A stretch of 64,000 nt of DNA from Propionivibrio dicarboxylicus (GCA_945902805.1 CAMDMZ010000001.1:62001-126000); one strand, 5' to 3'; shown: positions 26,529 to 36,658, counted from the stretch's first letter. The notes: generated by a model from the sequence alone, not told the origin. Program-made: numbers and translations.

Positions 26529-27119
26529 TCAAAAGGGCGTTTCGGGCAGCAGTCCTACCAGGTCTTCGCGCCCAGCATCCTGCGCCAGCCGCCGGGCCCG
26601 CTGCGGTTCGAAATCGGCCAGGCGCATGACAATCCGCCGGACGGCATCGGGCTGACCGGCGTGCTGGTAGGCCATGCCGAGCTGGTAATAGGCCTCACCA
26701 TTCAGCGGCTGCAAGCTCACCGCCTGTTCGAATGCTTCTGCTGCAGTGGCATGCTGCGCCTGCACCGCATGTGCCAATCCCATGCCGAACCAGGCACGAT
26801 CCAGCGCCGGCTGCAGCCGTGTAGCTGTAGCAAAGGCTGTCAGTGCGGCCTCCGGTTGGCCACCACGTTCGCACACAAAACCGAGATTGAACCAGGTCTC
26901 CGCTTCCTCCGGCACCCACTCCAGTACATGCCGATACCAACCCGCCGCCACCGCCCACTCAGTCCGAGCGGCGGCGATACCTGCCAGATGGCGCGCCACC
27001 TTAACATCGCCCGGATCAAACGCCAGAGCCTTAGTAAACGCCCTTCCCGCCGCATCCTCCCGACCGAAAAAGTGAAGCAGCCAGCCGCGCACATAATGAC
27101 GCCAATGGTCGAAATTCAT
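26529..27119 (-). CDS. Tetratricopeptide-repeat protein
   Basis: 196 residues with about five TPR-like helix pairs, e.g. AETWFNLGFVCERGGQPEAALTAF region and AEAFEQAVSLQPLNGEAYYQLG region. No signal peptide or catalytic domain. TPR proteins are interaction scaffolds; its partner is unknown. It is divergent from a two-helix membrane protein gene 37 bp away. Confidence 0.8.
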   Translation of the reverse strand: MNFDHWRHYVRGWLLHFFGREDAAGRAFTKALAFDPGDVKVARHLAGIAAARTEWAVAAGWYRHVLEWVPEEAETWFNLGFVCERGGQPEAALTAFATATRLQPALDRAWFGMGLAHAVQAQHATAAEAFEQAVSLQPLNGEAYYQLGMAYQHAGQPDAVRRIVMRLADFEPQRARRLAQDAGREDLVGLLPETPF

Positions 27120-27156
27120 CGATAGTCTTCACTTTGAAAGGAATACGAAACATATC

Positions 27157-27462
27157 ATGACGCATCCCGAACTGCTGATCCTTGGCGTACTACGCGCGCT
27201 GATTGAAGTGTCGCTGCTGTTCCTTATGGGCCAGGGAATACTGGCGCTGCTGGCCGGTCCCCGGCGGCACTCCAATACCATCTATCAACTCTTCGTTATT
27301 GTCACCAAACCCGTGCTGAGCATAGTGCGCAAGATATCGCCACCGCAGATCATCGACAAGCACCTGCCCTTCGTGGCGTTCTTCATCCTGTTCTGGCTCT
27401 GGATTGGTCTGGCGTATCTGAAGCGCGCTTATTGCGAAGCAAATCTATTGCAATGTGTTTGA
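27157..27462 (+). CDS. Small two-helix membrane protein, unknown function
   Basis: 101 residues with two long hydrophobic segments (~12-33 and ~70-88) and a basic loop between (GPRRHSNTIYQ). YggT-like in size and layout but I cannot show that it belongs there. A bidirectional terminator follows. Confidence 0.65.
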   Translation: MTHPELLILGVLRALIEVSLLFLMGQGILALLAGPRRHSNTIYQLFVIVTKPVLSIVRKISPPQIIDKHLPFVAFFILFWLWIGLAYLKRAYCEANLLQCV

Positions 27463-27501
27463 TGCGCTAACGCAAAACAAGGCAAACCCATGTCGTAAAG
27501 C

Positions 27502-27531
27502 AAAAAAGCCAGTCCGAAGACTGGCTTTTTT
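27502..27531. terminator. Bidirectional terminator between the small membrane gene and actP
   Basis: AAAAAAGCCAGTC and GACTGGCTTTTTT form a perfect stem with CGAA loop, with A and T runs on either side. Confidence 0.92.
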
Positions 27532-27554
27532 GCTTGTTGCTTGAAGCGTAGAGC

Positions 27555-29237
27555 TTAGTGGCCAGAAGCGCCCGAAGCACCGACACCCGTTTCCGAGCGA
27601 ATCAACTGCGCCGGGAAAGCAGCACGTTCTTTCTGTGCTTGCGGGCCACGGTCCATCAGCGAGACCAACCAGATCACGAGGAACGCGGAGGTCATCGAGA
27701 AGATCGCCGGCGAAGCGAACGGGAACATAGCCGAACCCTTCGGGTTGCCAAGTGTGGCTTCCCAGACGGCCGGGGAGATGACAGTCAGGGCAACCGACAT
27801 AATCAGGCCCACCGTACCACCCGCAACAGCACCCTTGGTGGTGCAATCCTTCCACAACACGGACATGAACAACACCGGGAAGTTGGCCGAGCAAGCCACC
27901 GCGAAGGCCAGCATCACCATGAAGGCGACGTTCTGCTTCTCGAACACAATACCGAGAATCACGGCAAGGATGCCGAGAGCAATCGTGGTCATCTTCGAAA
28001 CGCGCAGTTCAGTCGCCTGATCCACATTGCCATGACGCCACACCGAGGCGTAGAGGTCATGCGACACCGCCGATGCGCCGGACAGCGTCAGACCAGCCAC
28101 CACCGCCAGAATCGTGGCGAAGGCTACGGCAGAGATGAAGCCCATGAACAGGTCGCCACCGACAGCTTTGGCCAGATGCACCGCAGCCATGTTGCCACCG
28201 CCCTTCAGACCCTTGGTGATATCACCGCCGACGAAGTAATCCGCCGGATTGGGAACGAGGTTGGTGATAGCGCCGAAGCCGATGATGAAGGTCAGGATGT
28301 AGAAGTAACCGATCCAGGTCGTCGCCCAGGCCACTGACTTGCGAGCTTCTTTGGCGCTAGGCACCGTGAAGAAGCGCATCAGGATGTGGGGCAGACCGGC
28401 GGTACCGAACATCAGCGCCATGCCGACCGAGATCGCGGAGACCGGATCGTTGATTAGCGCACCCGGGCCCATGATGGCATCGTGCTTGGAATGCACTTCA
28501 ACGGCCTTGACGAACATCGCTTCCGGGCTGAAGCCGAACTGCAGCATCACCATAAAAGCCATGAAGGTCGCGCCAGTGAGCAGCATGACAGCCTTGATGA
28601 TCTGCACCCAGGTCGTTGCGGTCATGCCGCCGAACAGAACGTAGATCATCATGATCGCACCCACCATGACCACGGCGACGGTGTACTCGAGGCCGAACAG
28701 CAGCTTGATCAGCTGGCCGGCACCCACCATCTGGGCAATCAGGTAGAAAGCCACCACCACCAGTGAACCGGTAGCCGCGAACGAGCGAATCGGACCCGCA
28801 TCGAAGCGGTAGCCGGCAACGTCAGCAAAGGTGAACTTGCCGAGGTTACGCAGACGCTCTGCCATCAGGAAGGTGATGACGGGCCAGCCAACCAACCAGC
28901 CGATCGAGAAGATCAGGCCGTCGAAGCCGGAACCGAACACCAGACCGGAAATACCCAGGAAGGACGCGGCAGACATGTAGTCGCCAGCGATTGCCAGGCC
29001 GTTCTGGAAGCCAGTGATACCACCGCCGGCGGTGTAGAAGTCAGCCGCCGTTTTGGTCTTGGATGCGGCCCACTTGGTAATCATCAAGGTGGAGCCGACG
29101 AAGATCGCGAACATGACGATCGCGGTCCAGTTGGTTTCCTGCTTTTGCGCTTGACCCAGATCGGCACCAGCGGCGAATACAGCACCTGCGGCGGCCAACG
29201 TGGCCACGGCGGCGAGAATGTGCTTTAACTTGATCAC
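27555..29237 (-). CDS. actP: Cation/acetate symporter ActP
   Basis: 560 residues starting with GTG, set by GGAGG upstream and overlapping the DUF485 stop. Signal-peptide-like N-terminus ([17 protein letters not shown]), then about 13 helices. Signatures: [24 protein letters not shown] region, [37 protein letters not shown]. ActP takes up acetate and similar short acids with a cation. It lacks the EF-hand-like loop found in the two other symporters of the window. Third acetate-type system within 10 kb. Confidence 0.95.
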   Translation of the reverse strand: MIKLKHILAAVATLAAAGAVFAAGADLGQAQKQETNWTAIVMFAIFVGSTLMITKWAASKTKTAADFYTAGGGITGFQNGLAIAGDYMSAASFLGISGLVFGSGFDGLIFSIGWLVGWPVITFLMAERLRNLGKFTFADVAGYRFDAGPIRSFAATGSLVVVAFYLIAQMVGAGQLIKLLFGLEYTVAVVMVGAIMMIYVLFGGMTATTWVQIIKAVMLLTGATFMAFMVMLQFGFSPEAMFVKAVEVHSKHDAIMGPGALINDPVSAISVGMALMFGTAGLPHILMRFFTVPSAKEARKSVAWATTWIGYFYILTFIIGFGAITNLVPNPADYFVGGDITKGLKGGGNMAAVHLAKAVGGDLFMGFISAVAFATILAVVAGLTLSGASAVSHDLYASVWRHGNVDQATELRVSKMTTIALGILAVILGIVFEKQNVAFMVMLAFAVACSANFPVLFMSVLWKDCTTKGAVAGGTVGLIMSVALTVISPAVWEATLGNPKGSAMFPFASPAIFSMTSAFLVIWLVSLMDRGPQAQKERAAFPAQLIRSETGVGASGASGH

Positions 29238-29545
29238 TTGCTGGCCTCCCGAACGACTTCATCCTTGAGCGCGTCGAACTCTGTGTTCGCCTTGCGGACG
29301 TAGATCGCAGTGATGATGATGGTGAATACAAGCACGCCAAGACCCATCGGAATACCGATGGACATAACGGAACCTTCACTGACCTTTTGCGCCAGGAACG
29401 GCTTGTTGAAGGCGATGAGCAGGATGTAACCGAAGTACACCACCATCATCATGATTGTCATAATGATGGAATAGGTGTTGCGGGTGCTCACCATTTTCTT
29501 GAATTTCGGATTCGCCTGAATCCGCTCTACTACGTCTGCTGCCAT
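29234..29545 (-). CDS. DUF485 inner-membrane protein (ActP partner)
   Basis: 103 residues from [19 protein letters not shown], with an AAAGGAGGAATC ribosome site. Two membrane helices ([21 protein letters not shown] and [21 protein letters not shown]). DUF485 (YjcH-type) proteins precede actP in most genomes. Stop overlaps the actP GTG start. Confidence 0.92.
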   Translation of the reverse strand: MAADVVERIQANPKFKKMVSTRNTYSIIMTIMMMVVYFGYILLIAFNKPFLAQKVSEGSVMSIGIPMGLGVLVFTIIITAIYVRKANTEFDALKDEVVREASK

Positions 29546-29641
29546 GATTCCTCCTTTGGGACGACGAAGGTGTTCTAGTTGGACTACCAAAGTCAACAAT
29601 GGCGGCGCCACTATTGTCTTCCATTACTTTAGTGCTAGGCA

Positions 29642-29658
29642 CTTACGTGTAACTTACG
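29642..29658. promoter_or_regulatory. Candidate operator upstream of DUF485-actP
   Basis: CTTACG at 29642-29647 and again at 29653-29658, an 11-bp period, 97 bp upstream of the DUF485 start. Same half-site and spacing as at 21698-21714 and 23947-23963. Confidence 0.5.
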
Positions 29659-29702
29659 GAGTGAATAAGATTGATCTCCGTGAGGTCAATGTGAAATTAT
29701 TT

Positions 29703-29731
29703 TTGACGTTCACTCAATCACCTGCTAAAGT
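29703..29731 (+). promoter_or_regulatory. Sigma-70-type promoter of tRNA-Phe
   Basis: TTGACG at 29703-29708, a 17-bp spacer, TAAAGT at 29726-29731; the tRNA begins 14 bp further. Confidence 0.7.
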
Positions 29732-29744
29732 CGCGCGTTTTCCC

Positions 29745-29820
<76 letters not shown>

Positions 29821-29852
29821 AATTTCTAAACATTCGCTGGATCTATAGATAT

Positions 29853-30065
29853 ATGCCAGGTGTTCGCTTAAAAGAGAATGAACCGTTTGAAGTGGCCATC
29901 CGCCGTTTTAAGCGTGCCATAGAAAAAACCGGGTTGCTGACTGAACTGCGCGCCCGTGAGTTCTACGAAAAACCCACAACAGAGCGCAAGCGCAAAGCGG
30001 CAGCCGCCGTGAAGCGTCATCACAAGCGGATTCGCAGCCAGACTCTGCCGCCGAAGCTGTACTAA
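29853..30065 (+). CDS. rpsU: 30S ribosomal protein S21
   Basis: 70 residues from [19 protein letters not shown], a full-length S21, ending [18 protein letters not shown]21 is a basic protein of the small subunit needed for initiation. The start codon is chosen from family length and similarity; the frame is open further upstream through the tRNA. Followed by a clear terminator. Confidence 0.96.
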   Translation: MPGVRLKENEPFEVAIRRFKRAIEKTGLLTELRAREFYEKPTTERKRKAAAAVKRHHKRIRSQTLPPKLY

Positions 30066-30090
30066 AAAGCATTTGCTGTTGTTTGCGCAT

Positions 30091-30114
30091 AAGGCCGCCC
30101 GGAGCGGCCTTTTT
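30091..30114 (+). terminator. rpsU terminator
   Basis: AGGCCGC and GCGGCCT pair around CCGGA, followed by T4. Confidence 0.88.
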
Positions 30115-30142
30115 GCGTTGATGCACCTCTGATCAATTCGCC

Positions 30143-33100
30143 ATGCTGCCGATGCCTTTTGTCCATCTCCGCCTACATTCCGAATATTCGATCACCGACG
30201 GCTTGACCCGGATTGACGATGCGGTCGCCCGCGCGGTGGCGGATGCTCAGCCGGCGCTCGCGCTGACCGATCTGGCCAATCTTTTCGGCATGGTCAAGTT
30301 TTATTCGGCGGCACGCAGCAAAGGCGTCAAACCCATCATTGGTTGCGATGTCTGGATCGGCGAGGATGATGGCGTGGATCCAAGCGATCTGCGCGATGGG
30401 CGTGAAGAGCCCAGCCGTCTGCTGCTGCTTTGCCGCAATCGCGCCGGCTATCTACGTCTGTGTGAAGTACTTTCCGCCGCTTACCTCGCGCCGCGCCACC
30501 ATGGGCGTGCCGAGATCACTCGTCGTTCCCTGGCCACCGGTGATAACAGCGGCTTGATCGCACTTTCTGGAGCGGGTGCCGGCGATGTCGGCCAGTTTCT
30601 GCGCGCGGGCAAGGATAAGCTCGCTGACCAACGCGCCAAGGAATGGGATCACCTGTTCCCTGGCGCCTATTACATTGAAGTACAGCGGCCATCCGGCGCG
30701 AGGGATGGCAGCAACGCCAGCCAAGAGTCGCTTGTCGCCGCCAGTGCCGATCTTGCGGCACGCCTGGACCTGCCGCTGGTCGCAACGCATCCAATCCAGT
30801 TTCTGGATCGTGACGATTTTCGTGCCCACGAAGCACGCGCCTGTATCGCCGAGGGCTTCGTCCTTTCGGATAACCGTCGGCCCAAGCTCTACAGCGAGGA
30901 TCAGTATTTCAAGTCGCAGGCCGAAATGGCCGAGTTGTTCGTCGACCTGCCGGAGGCACTGGCCAACTCAGTAGAGATCGCTCAGCGCTGCAACCTGAGC
31001 ATCCAACTTGGTAAGAGCCAGTTGCCGGATTTCCCGACACCGGACGGCATTCCGCTTGACGCTTTCCTCGCCAGCGAATCCCACAAAGGCCTGGTTCAAC
31101 GACTGGAACTGCTTTATCCCGATCCGGTCGAGCGTGAGGCGCAGCGGCCGACCTACGTGGAGCGGCTCGATTTCGAGATCAAGACCATCCAGCAGATGGG
31201 CTTCCCCGGCTACTTCCTGATCGTGGCCGACTTCATCCAGTGGGCAAAGAACAATGGCGTGCCGGTCGGCCCGGGGCGCGGTTCCGGCGCCGGTTCGCTG
31301 GTGGCCTATTCGCTGCTGATTACCGACCTCGATCCATTGCGCTACGAACTGCTGTTCGAGCGCTTCCTGAATCCGGAACGGGTCTCGATGCCCGACTTCG
31401 ACATCGACTTCTGCCAGGAAGGGCGCGATCGCGTCATTAGCTACGTCAAGGAAAAATACGGCGCCCATGCCGTATCACAAATCGCCACTTTCGGCACCAT
31501 GGCGGCAAAGGCGGTGATACGCGATGTCGGCCGGGTGCTCAATCTCGGCTTCAACTTTGTCGACCAGTTTGCCAAGTTGATTCCCAACGAACTTGGGATT
31601 TCGCTCAAAGAGGCAATGGAGAAGGAACCGGCGATGCGTGAGCGCATCGAAAGCGAGGAGGAAGTCGCGGAACTCTGGGCTCTGGCGCTGAAACTCGAAG
31701 GTCTCACGCGCAACGTCGGCATGCATGCCGGTGGCGTACTGATCGCGCCGGGCAAGCTCACCGACTTCTGTCCGCTCTATGCCGCAGCTGGCGCCGAATC
31801 GGTCGTCTCGCAGTTCGACAAAGATGACGTCGAGAAGGCGGGACTGGTGAAGTTCGACTTCCTCGGCCTGCGGACACTGACCATACTCGACGAAGCCGTG
31901 CGTCTGGCGAAGGAAGTCGAAGGCGCCGAAATCGATCTCGCCACGTTGCCGCTGGATGACCGCGCCACCTACGACGCCGTGTTCAAGAGCGCTAACACCA
32001 CGGCGGTATTCCAGTTCGAATCCGGCGGCATGAAGGAAACCCTGATCCAGGCCAAGCCGGACCGGCTGGAAGATCTGATTGCCCTGAACGCCCTCTATCG
32101 ACCGGGGCCGATGGACTTCATTCCCAACTTCGTCAATCGCAAGCATGGCCGCGAGCGCGTCGTTTATCCTCATCCCAGTCTGGAGAAAGTGCTCGGCAAC
32201 ACCTACGGCATCATGATTTACCAGGAACAGGTGATGCAAACGGCACAGGTGGTCGCCAACTACTCGCTGGGTAGAGCCGACCTGTTGCGCCGCGCGATGG
32301 GCAAAAAGAAGGCCGAAGAAATGGCCGAGCAGCGCCAGTTCTTTGTCACCGGCGCCGCCGAAAATCAAATTGGGGCCAACCAAGCCAACGAAATCTTCGA
32401 TGTCATGGAGAAGTTCGCCGGTTACGGCTTCAATAAGTCGCACGCGGCCGCGTATTCACTGGTGGCGTATCACACCGGCTGGCTCAAACAGCATCACCCG
32501 GCGGCCTTCGTTTCGGCCACGCTGTCGTCGGAAATGGCCAACACCGACAAGGTGCAGTTCTTTTTCAAGGACGCCGCCGACAACGGACTGACCTTCCTGC
32601 CACCGGACATCAACGCCAGCCACATTCGCTTCCGTCCCACCGATGCCAAAACCATCCGCTATGGCTTGGGCGCCCTCAAGGGCACCGGCGAATCCGCCCT
32701 GTCGGTGATCCTGGCGGCGCGGGAGGCGGCTGGCCCCTTTACCGACCTGTTCGACTTCTGTCGCCGCGTCGACAAACGCGTCGTCAATCGCCGCGTGATG
32801 GAAGCACTGATCCGTTCCGGTGCCTTCGACTCGGTCGATAAGCACCGCGCCCGCCTGCTGGCCTCGGTCGGCGTGGCGCTCGAAGCAGCTGAGCAGGCGG
32901 AGCGCAATGCCCTGCAAGGCGGCCTGTTCGATGACTTCGGCGGCGGTGACGTGGCAGCCGGGCGCTACGTCGAGGTGCCGCCCTGGGATGAACGCGAACA
33001 GCTGATGCAGGAAAAGCAGGCGCTCGGCTTTTTCCTCTCCGGCCACCCGTATCACGCGTATGCCGCCGAGTTGGCCGCCTTCGTCAAACGCCGTTTGGGC

Positions 33101-33613
33101 CAGATCGAAGTCAGCCGCGACCCGGTCCTGATGGCCGGCGTGGTGATGAGCACTCGTACCCAGATGACGCGGCGCGGCAAGATGGCGGTAATCACGCTCG
33201 ACGACGGGACGACGCAACGCGAAGTGACCGTATTCAATGAACTCTGGGACGCCGAGCGCGCCAAGATCAAGGAAGACGAACTGCTCCTGGTCGAAGGCAA
33301 GGTGCAGGATGACGCCTACAGCGGTGGCTTGCGCGTTTCTGCGGAAAAGCTATTCACCCTCGCCGAAGCCCGTAGCCGCTTCGCCCGTGGCTTGCGTCTG
33401 ACGATGAATGGCGGCTCGGACGCGCGTCGTTTGCATAAGATGCTCGCTCCGTTCCGCGACAGTTCATGCCCCGTGCGTATTGCCTACCGCAACAGCGATG
33501 CCACGGCCGAATTACCACTCCCTGTCGATTGGGGTGTGCGCCTGGAGGATTCCCTGCTCGACAACCTGACGCAATGGCTGGGGCCGGAAAATGTCAAAGT
33601 GGTCTATGCTTGA
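30143..33613 (+). CDS. dnaE: DNA polymerase III alpha subunit
   Basis: 1156 residues, full length. N-terminal PHP domain (FVHLRLHSEYSITDG), the polymerase core with VGPGRGSGAGSLVAY (~374-388) and the catalytic Asp motif MPDFDIDFCQEGRD (~416-429), the finger region YQEQVMQTAQ, and the C-terminal OB-fold segment (MAGVVMSTRTQMTRRG). It is the replicative polymerase subunit. An ATG three codons later (MPFVHL) is an equally good start. Stands alone on the plus strand. Confidence 0.97.
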   Translation: MLPMPFVHLRLHSEYSITDGLTRIDDAVARAVADAQPALALTDLANLFGMVKFYSAARSKGVKPIIGCDVWIGEDDGVDPSDLRDGREEPSRLLLLCRNRAGYLRLCEVLSAAYLAPRHHGRAEITRRSLATGDNSGLIALSGAGAGDVGQFLRAGKDKLADQRAKEWDHLFPGAYYIEVQRPSGARDGSNASQESLVAASADLAARLDLPLVATHPIQFLDRDDFRAHEARACIAEGFVLSDNRRPKLYSEDQYFKSQAEMAELFVDLPEALANSVEIAQRCNLSIQLGKSQLPDFPTPDGIPLDAFLASESHKGLVQRLELLYPDPVEREAQRPTYVERLDFEIKTIQQMGFPGYFLIVADFIQWAKNNGVPVGPGRGSGAGSLVAYSLLITDLDPLRYELLFERFLNPERVSMPDFDIDFCQEGRDRVISYVKEKYGAHAVSQIATFGTMAAKAVIRDVGRVLNLGFNFVDQFAKLIPNELGISLKEAMEKEPAMRERIESEEEVAELWALALKLEGLTRNVGMHAGGVLIAPGKLTDFCPLYAAAGAESVVSQFDKDDVEKAGLVKFDFLGLRTLTILDEAVRLAKEVEGAEIDLATLPLDDRATYDAVFKSANTTAVFQFESGGMKETLIQAKPDRLEDLIALNALYRPGPMDFIPNFVNRKHGRERVVYPHPSLEKVLGNTYGIMIYQEQVMQTAQVVANYSLGRADLLRRAMGKKKAEEMAEQRQFFVTGAAENQIGANQANEIFDVMEKFAGYGFNKSHAAAYSLVAYHTGWLKQHHPAAFVSATLSSEMANTDKVQFFFKDAADNGLTFLPPDINASHIRFRPTDAKTIRYGLGALKGTGESALSVILAAREAAGPFTDLFDFCRRVDKRVVNRRVMEALIRSGAFDSVDKHRARLLASVGVALEAAEQAERNALQGGLFDDFGGGDVAAGRYVEVPPWDEREQLMQEKQALGFFLSGHPYHAYAAELAAFVKRRLGQIEVSRDPVLMAGVVMSTRTQMTRRGKMAVITLDDGTTQREVTVFNELWDAERAKIKEDELLLVEGKVQDDAYSGGLRVSAEKLFTLAEARSRFARGLRLTMNGGSDARRLHKMLAPFRDSSCPVRIAYRNSDATAELPLPVDWGVRLEDSLLDNLTQWLGPENVKVVYA

Positions 33614-33636
33614 TGGGCCAGAACCTCGGCGACACG

Positions 33637-33663
33637 AAAAAGTCGGTGCTGGCGGAACGGCGG
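33637..33663 (+). repeat. Interspersed repeat, short form (copy 8)
   Basis: AAAAAGTCGGTGCTGG followed by CGGAACGGCGG; in the short gap between dnaE and the CHAT gene. Confidence 0.8.
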
Positions 33664-33694
33664 CAGGGCGAATGATGCGGCGGACCCGGGGCGA

Positions 33695-36649
33695 ATGAAG
33701 GAGAGTACCAAGAACATGTGGAGTCGCCGCTTGCGGATATCCCTGTTGAGCATCCTTTGCCTAGGATGGGTGTCCGCGTCGTTCGCGCAAACGCCTCCGG
33801 GCATGACCCCACAGATCAGCGCAATACTTAAGACGGCCGTCGAAAGCCGCGAAGCGGGTGACAGCGCCAGGGAGCGAGAGATTCTGGAAAAGGGGCTACA
33901 GACTGTGGGCCGGACTTCCGGCGAAGCCCATTTTCTCTACGATCATTTGACGGTCAGCTATGCTGATTTGGGCAATATGCGACGCGCCGCCGAGATGGCA
34001 GAAAAAATGTACGAGACGGCGAAATTCCCCGGCCAAGAATGGACCGGATTAATACGCCTGGTTTCCCTGTATTCCAACCTGCACGACAACGAAAAACAAA
34101 GGCGCTTTTTGGGCTTGCTTGACCGGTTATTGCCACGGTTGCGATCCTTGCCGAACTGGTCACGCTTCGGCCATATGTGGCAGGCGGGTACCGCATGGGC
34201 CAAGGGCAATGCTTTTCGCCTTTCTGGTCATTTTGCCGACGCGGAATCCGCCCACACGGCATGCATTGCCTCGGCACAGAGCTCGTTACAAGCGAACCCG
34301 GAGCTAAGACCGGGATATTTTTTTCTCGCCGATTGCACCGTGGGTCTGATGATCGTCCAGATGGCCACCGGACAGCTTGCCGCTGCCGGAGCGGTGGCCG
34401 ATCAACTGACGGCCTCGGTAGATGAAGTTGCCAAACGCCAAAAGCGTCCCGCAGCCGTAACGCGGATGCGCGGTGTGCTCGGCCAGCTGGCGATGGAGCA
34501 GGGCAGGATTGACGACTCACGGCGGATTCTGCTCGATACGCTGACGAAGCTTCAGGACGACAAGGAAAGCAATGCCTCGCTACGGGTAGCAGCACTCCAT
34601 TTGCAACTGGCACAGCTGGAAATGCTGCAAGGGCACTGGAGCACAGCGCTGGAATGGCACCGAAAGCGTCAGGAAGCCTTGACGGCGATGGGCACGGATC
34701 GCGGCAATATGGGCGCCGGCTCACCTGATTTTGCCTTTACCCTCATCCGCCTGAAAAAGGGCGCAGAGGCACTGGCGATGATGCGACGTATTCTGCGAAC
34801 TCGCAGCGAACTCCATGACGAGTCGTCCGTTCCCTACTGGGAGTCGCGCGTTTTCCTTGGCATTGCCCAATCCGCCAATGGTCAGCAGGATGAGGCGCTG
34901 AAGGAACTGCGCGTGGCCTTTCCGCGTTACCTCGATCTGATCAAGGGTGAGCGCTCCTCGGCAGATGCCGGGGTGCTGCGCACTGCCCGTCTCAACTGGC
35001 TGCTCGATGGCTACATCCGCCTCCTTTCCGACCATGCCGCGAAGGGCGACGCTGCCGCACTCGATGAGGGTTTCCGCATGGCTGACCTGGCGCGCGGCAG
35101 CACGGTTCAGCGGGCACTCGCGGCTTCGGCTTCGCGTGCGAACATCAGCGATCCGGCCTTGGCCGACCTGGCTCGTCGGGAGCAGGACCTGCAACGCGAG
35201 ATCAGCTCACTGGCCGAATCCATTGGCAATCTGCTTTCGCGCGGACGCATTGCCGAACAGGACAAGATCGTTGCTGACATGCGTACCGACCTGGCCAAGC
35301 TGCGCGAACAGCACAGCCAGGCGCAGTCCGAGATCGAGCGGCGCTTCCCCAGCTACGCGACTTTGCTCAACCCCAAACCGGTAGGTATCGGCGCCATCCA
35401 GAAACTGCTCAAGCCAACCGAGGCGGTGATTTCGGTCTATGCCGGGTCCGACCGCAGCCTGGTCTGGGCAATTCCGGCTCAAGGTGCGGCCAGCTTTGCC
35501 ATTGTTCCCCTGGCCGGCGAGCAGATTGACAAAATGGTCATGACGCTGCGTGAGTCCCTGGACCCGAATGCCGACGCCGCTGACAAGTTGCCGAAATTTC
35601 GCTTTGACATCAGCCATGAGCTTTTCCAAAAGTTGCTGGTGCCGGTACAAGCCGGTTGGAAGGGCGCGCGCGAGCTGATCGTGATTCCGCATGGCCGACT
35701 CGGCCAGTTGCCGTTCAGCGTGTTGACCACGACACCGTTTTCGGCGCGGCCGGCGAAGCTGGAGTTCGCCGAGATGGCCGATGCACCGTGGCTGCTCAAA
35801 CAGGTGGCAGTATCGCAGTTACCTGCAGCGGTGGCGATGCCGGCATTGCGTGCACAAGCGGCAGGCCAGCACGCCGAGCGCGCCTTCGTCGGTTTCGGTA
35901 ATCCGACCTTCATGCCCGAACCACCCAAGCTCGCGGCGGTGACACGTGGCGCCATCCAGCGGCGCAATTTGCCGGTCCCCGCAGCGAACGAAGTCACGTC
36001 TGGCGACGATCCGCAGATGGCACCGCCAATCAATTTCAGACTATTGCCAGCGCTGCCCGACACTGCGCAGGAGATTGCGGAAGTGGCCACGGTGTTAGCA
36101 GCCGACACATCGCGCGACGTCTTCCTGCAACTGCGCGCCAGCGAGGCAGTCGTGAAAAAGACTGATCTCGCACCGTATCGCGTGGTCATGTTTGCCACCC
36201 ATGGTCTGATGAGCGGCGACATGCCGGGTCTCTACCAACCCGCGCTGGCGTTGTCCAACCCCGCGCTATCAGGTGATGGCGAAGATGGCATGTTGACCAT
36301 GGAGGAGATCCTTGGTCTCAAGCTCAATGCCGATTGGGTGGTCCTGTCTGCTTGTAACTCGGCCGCCGCCGGTGGACAGTCCACCGAGTCGGTATCGGGA
36401 CTTGGACGCGCCTTTTTCTACGCCGGAGCGAAGTCTCTTCTGGTAACAAACTGGGCGGTTGAGACCGAGTCGGCCCGCATGTTGACTACCGATACCTTCC
36501 GCCGTCAGGCTGCTGAGCCGAGCCTGTCGCGGGCGCGGGCGCTGCAGCAGTCGTCACTCAAACTTATGACGCAGTCCGCCGGACAGGACTACAGCTACGC
36601 ACATCCCATGTTCTGGGCGCCCTATACCTTGGTCGGTGACGGCGGCTAA
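33695..36649 (+). CDS. Exported CHAT-domain (caspase-like) protein with helical repeats
   Basis: 984 residues. A signal peptide follows a short leader (SLLSILCLGWVSASFA); an ATG at 33716 (MWSRRLRISL) may be the true start. Residues ~40-470 are TPR-like helical repeats, ~470-560 a coiled coil (LARREQDLQREISSL region), and the C-terminal third is a CHAT domain of the caspase/separase clan. The catalytic pair is visible: His836 in MFATHGLMSGD and Cys887 in VVLSACNSAAAGG. It should act in the periplasm or at the cell surface. No substrate, gasdermin or other effector gene lies next to it, and it is not in an evident defence island. It may be a protease or an inactive scaffold; both catalytic residues are present, so activity is plausible. 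Confidence 0.88.
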   Translation: MKESTKNMWSRRLRISLLSILCLGWVSASFAQTPPGMTPQISAILKTAVESREAGDSAREREILEKGLQTVGRTSGEAHFLYDHLTVSYADLGNMRRAAEMAEKMYETAKFPGQEWTGLIRLVSLYSNLHDNEKQRRFLGLLDRLLPRLRSLPNWSRFGHMWQAGTAWAKGNAFRLSGHFADAESAHTACIASAQSSLQANPELRPGYFFLADCTVGLMIVQMATGQLAAAGAVADQLTASVDEVAKRQKRPAAVTRMRGVLGQLAMEQGRIDDSRRILLDTLTKLQDDKESNASLRVAALHLQLAQLEMLQGHWSTALEWHRKRQEALTAMGTDRGNMGAGSPDFAFTLIRLKKGAEALAMMRRILRTRSELHDESSVPYWESRVFLGIAQSANGQQDEALKELRVAFPRYLDLIKGERSSADAGVLRTARLNWLLDGYIRLLSDHAAKGDAAALDEGFRMADLARGSTVQRALAASASRANISDPALADLARREQDLQREISSLAESIGNLLSRGRIAEQDKIVADMRTDLAKLREQHSQAQSEIERRFPSYATLLNPKPVGIGAIQKLLKPTEAVISVYAGSDRSLVWAIPAQGAASFAIVPLAGEQIDKMVMTLRESLDPNADAADKLPKFRFDISHELFQKLLVPVQAGWKGARELIVIPHGRLGQLPFSVLTTTPFSARPAKLEFAEMADAPWLLKQVAVSQLPAAVAMPALRAQAAGQHAERAFVGFGNPTFMPEPPKLAAVTRGAIQRRNLPVPAANEVTSGDDPQMAPPINFRLLPALPDTAQEIAEVATVLAADTSRDVFLQLRASEAVVKKTDLAPYRVVMFATHGLMSGDMPGLYQPALALSNPALSGDGEDGMLTMEEILGLKLNADWVVLSACNSAAAGGQSTESVSGLGRAFFYAGAKSLLVTNWAVETESARMLTTDTFRRQAAEPSLSRARALQQSSLKLMTQSAGQDYSYAHPMFWAPYTLVGDGG

Positions 36650-36658
36650 GCGCGGGCT

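Noticed and set aside
33695-36649. CHAT gene as part of a defence island
   Set aside because: Its neighbours are dnaE, acyP and metG, and the protein is exported; no defence-type partner gene is adjacent.
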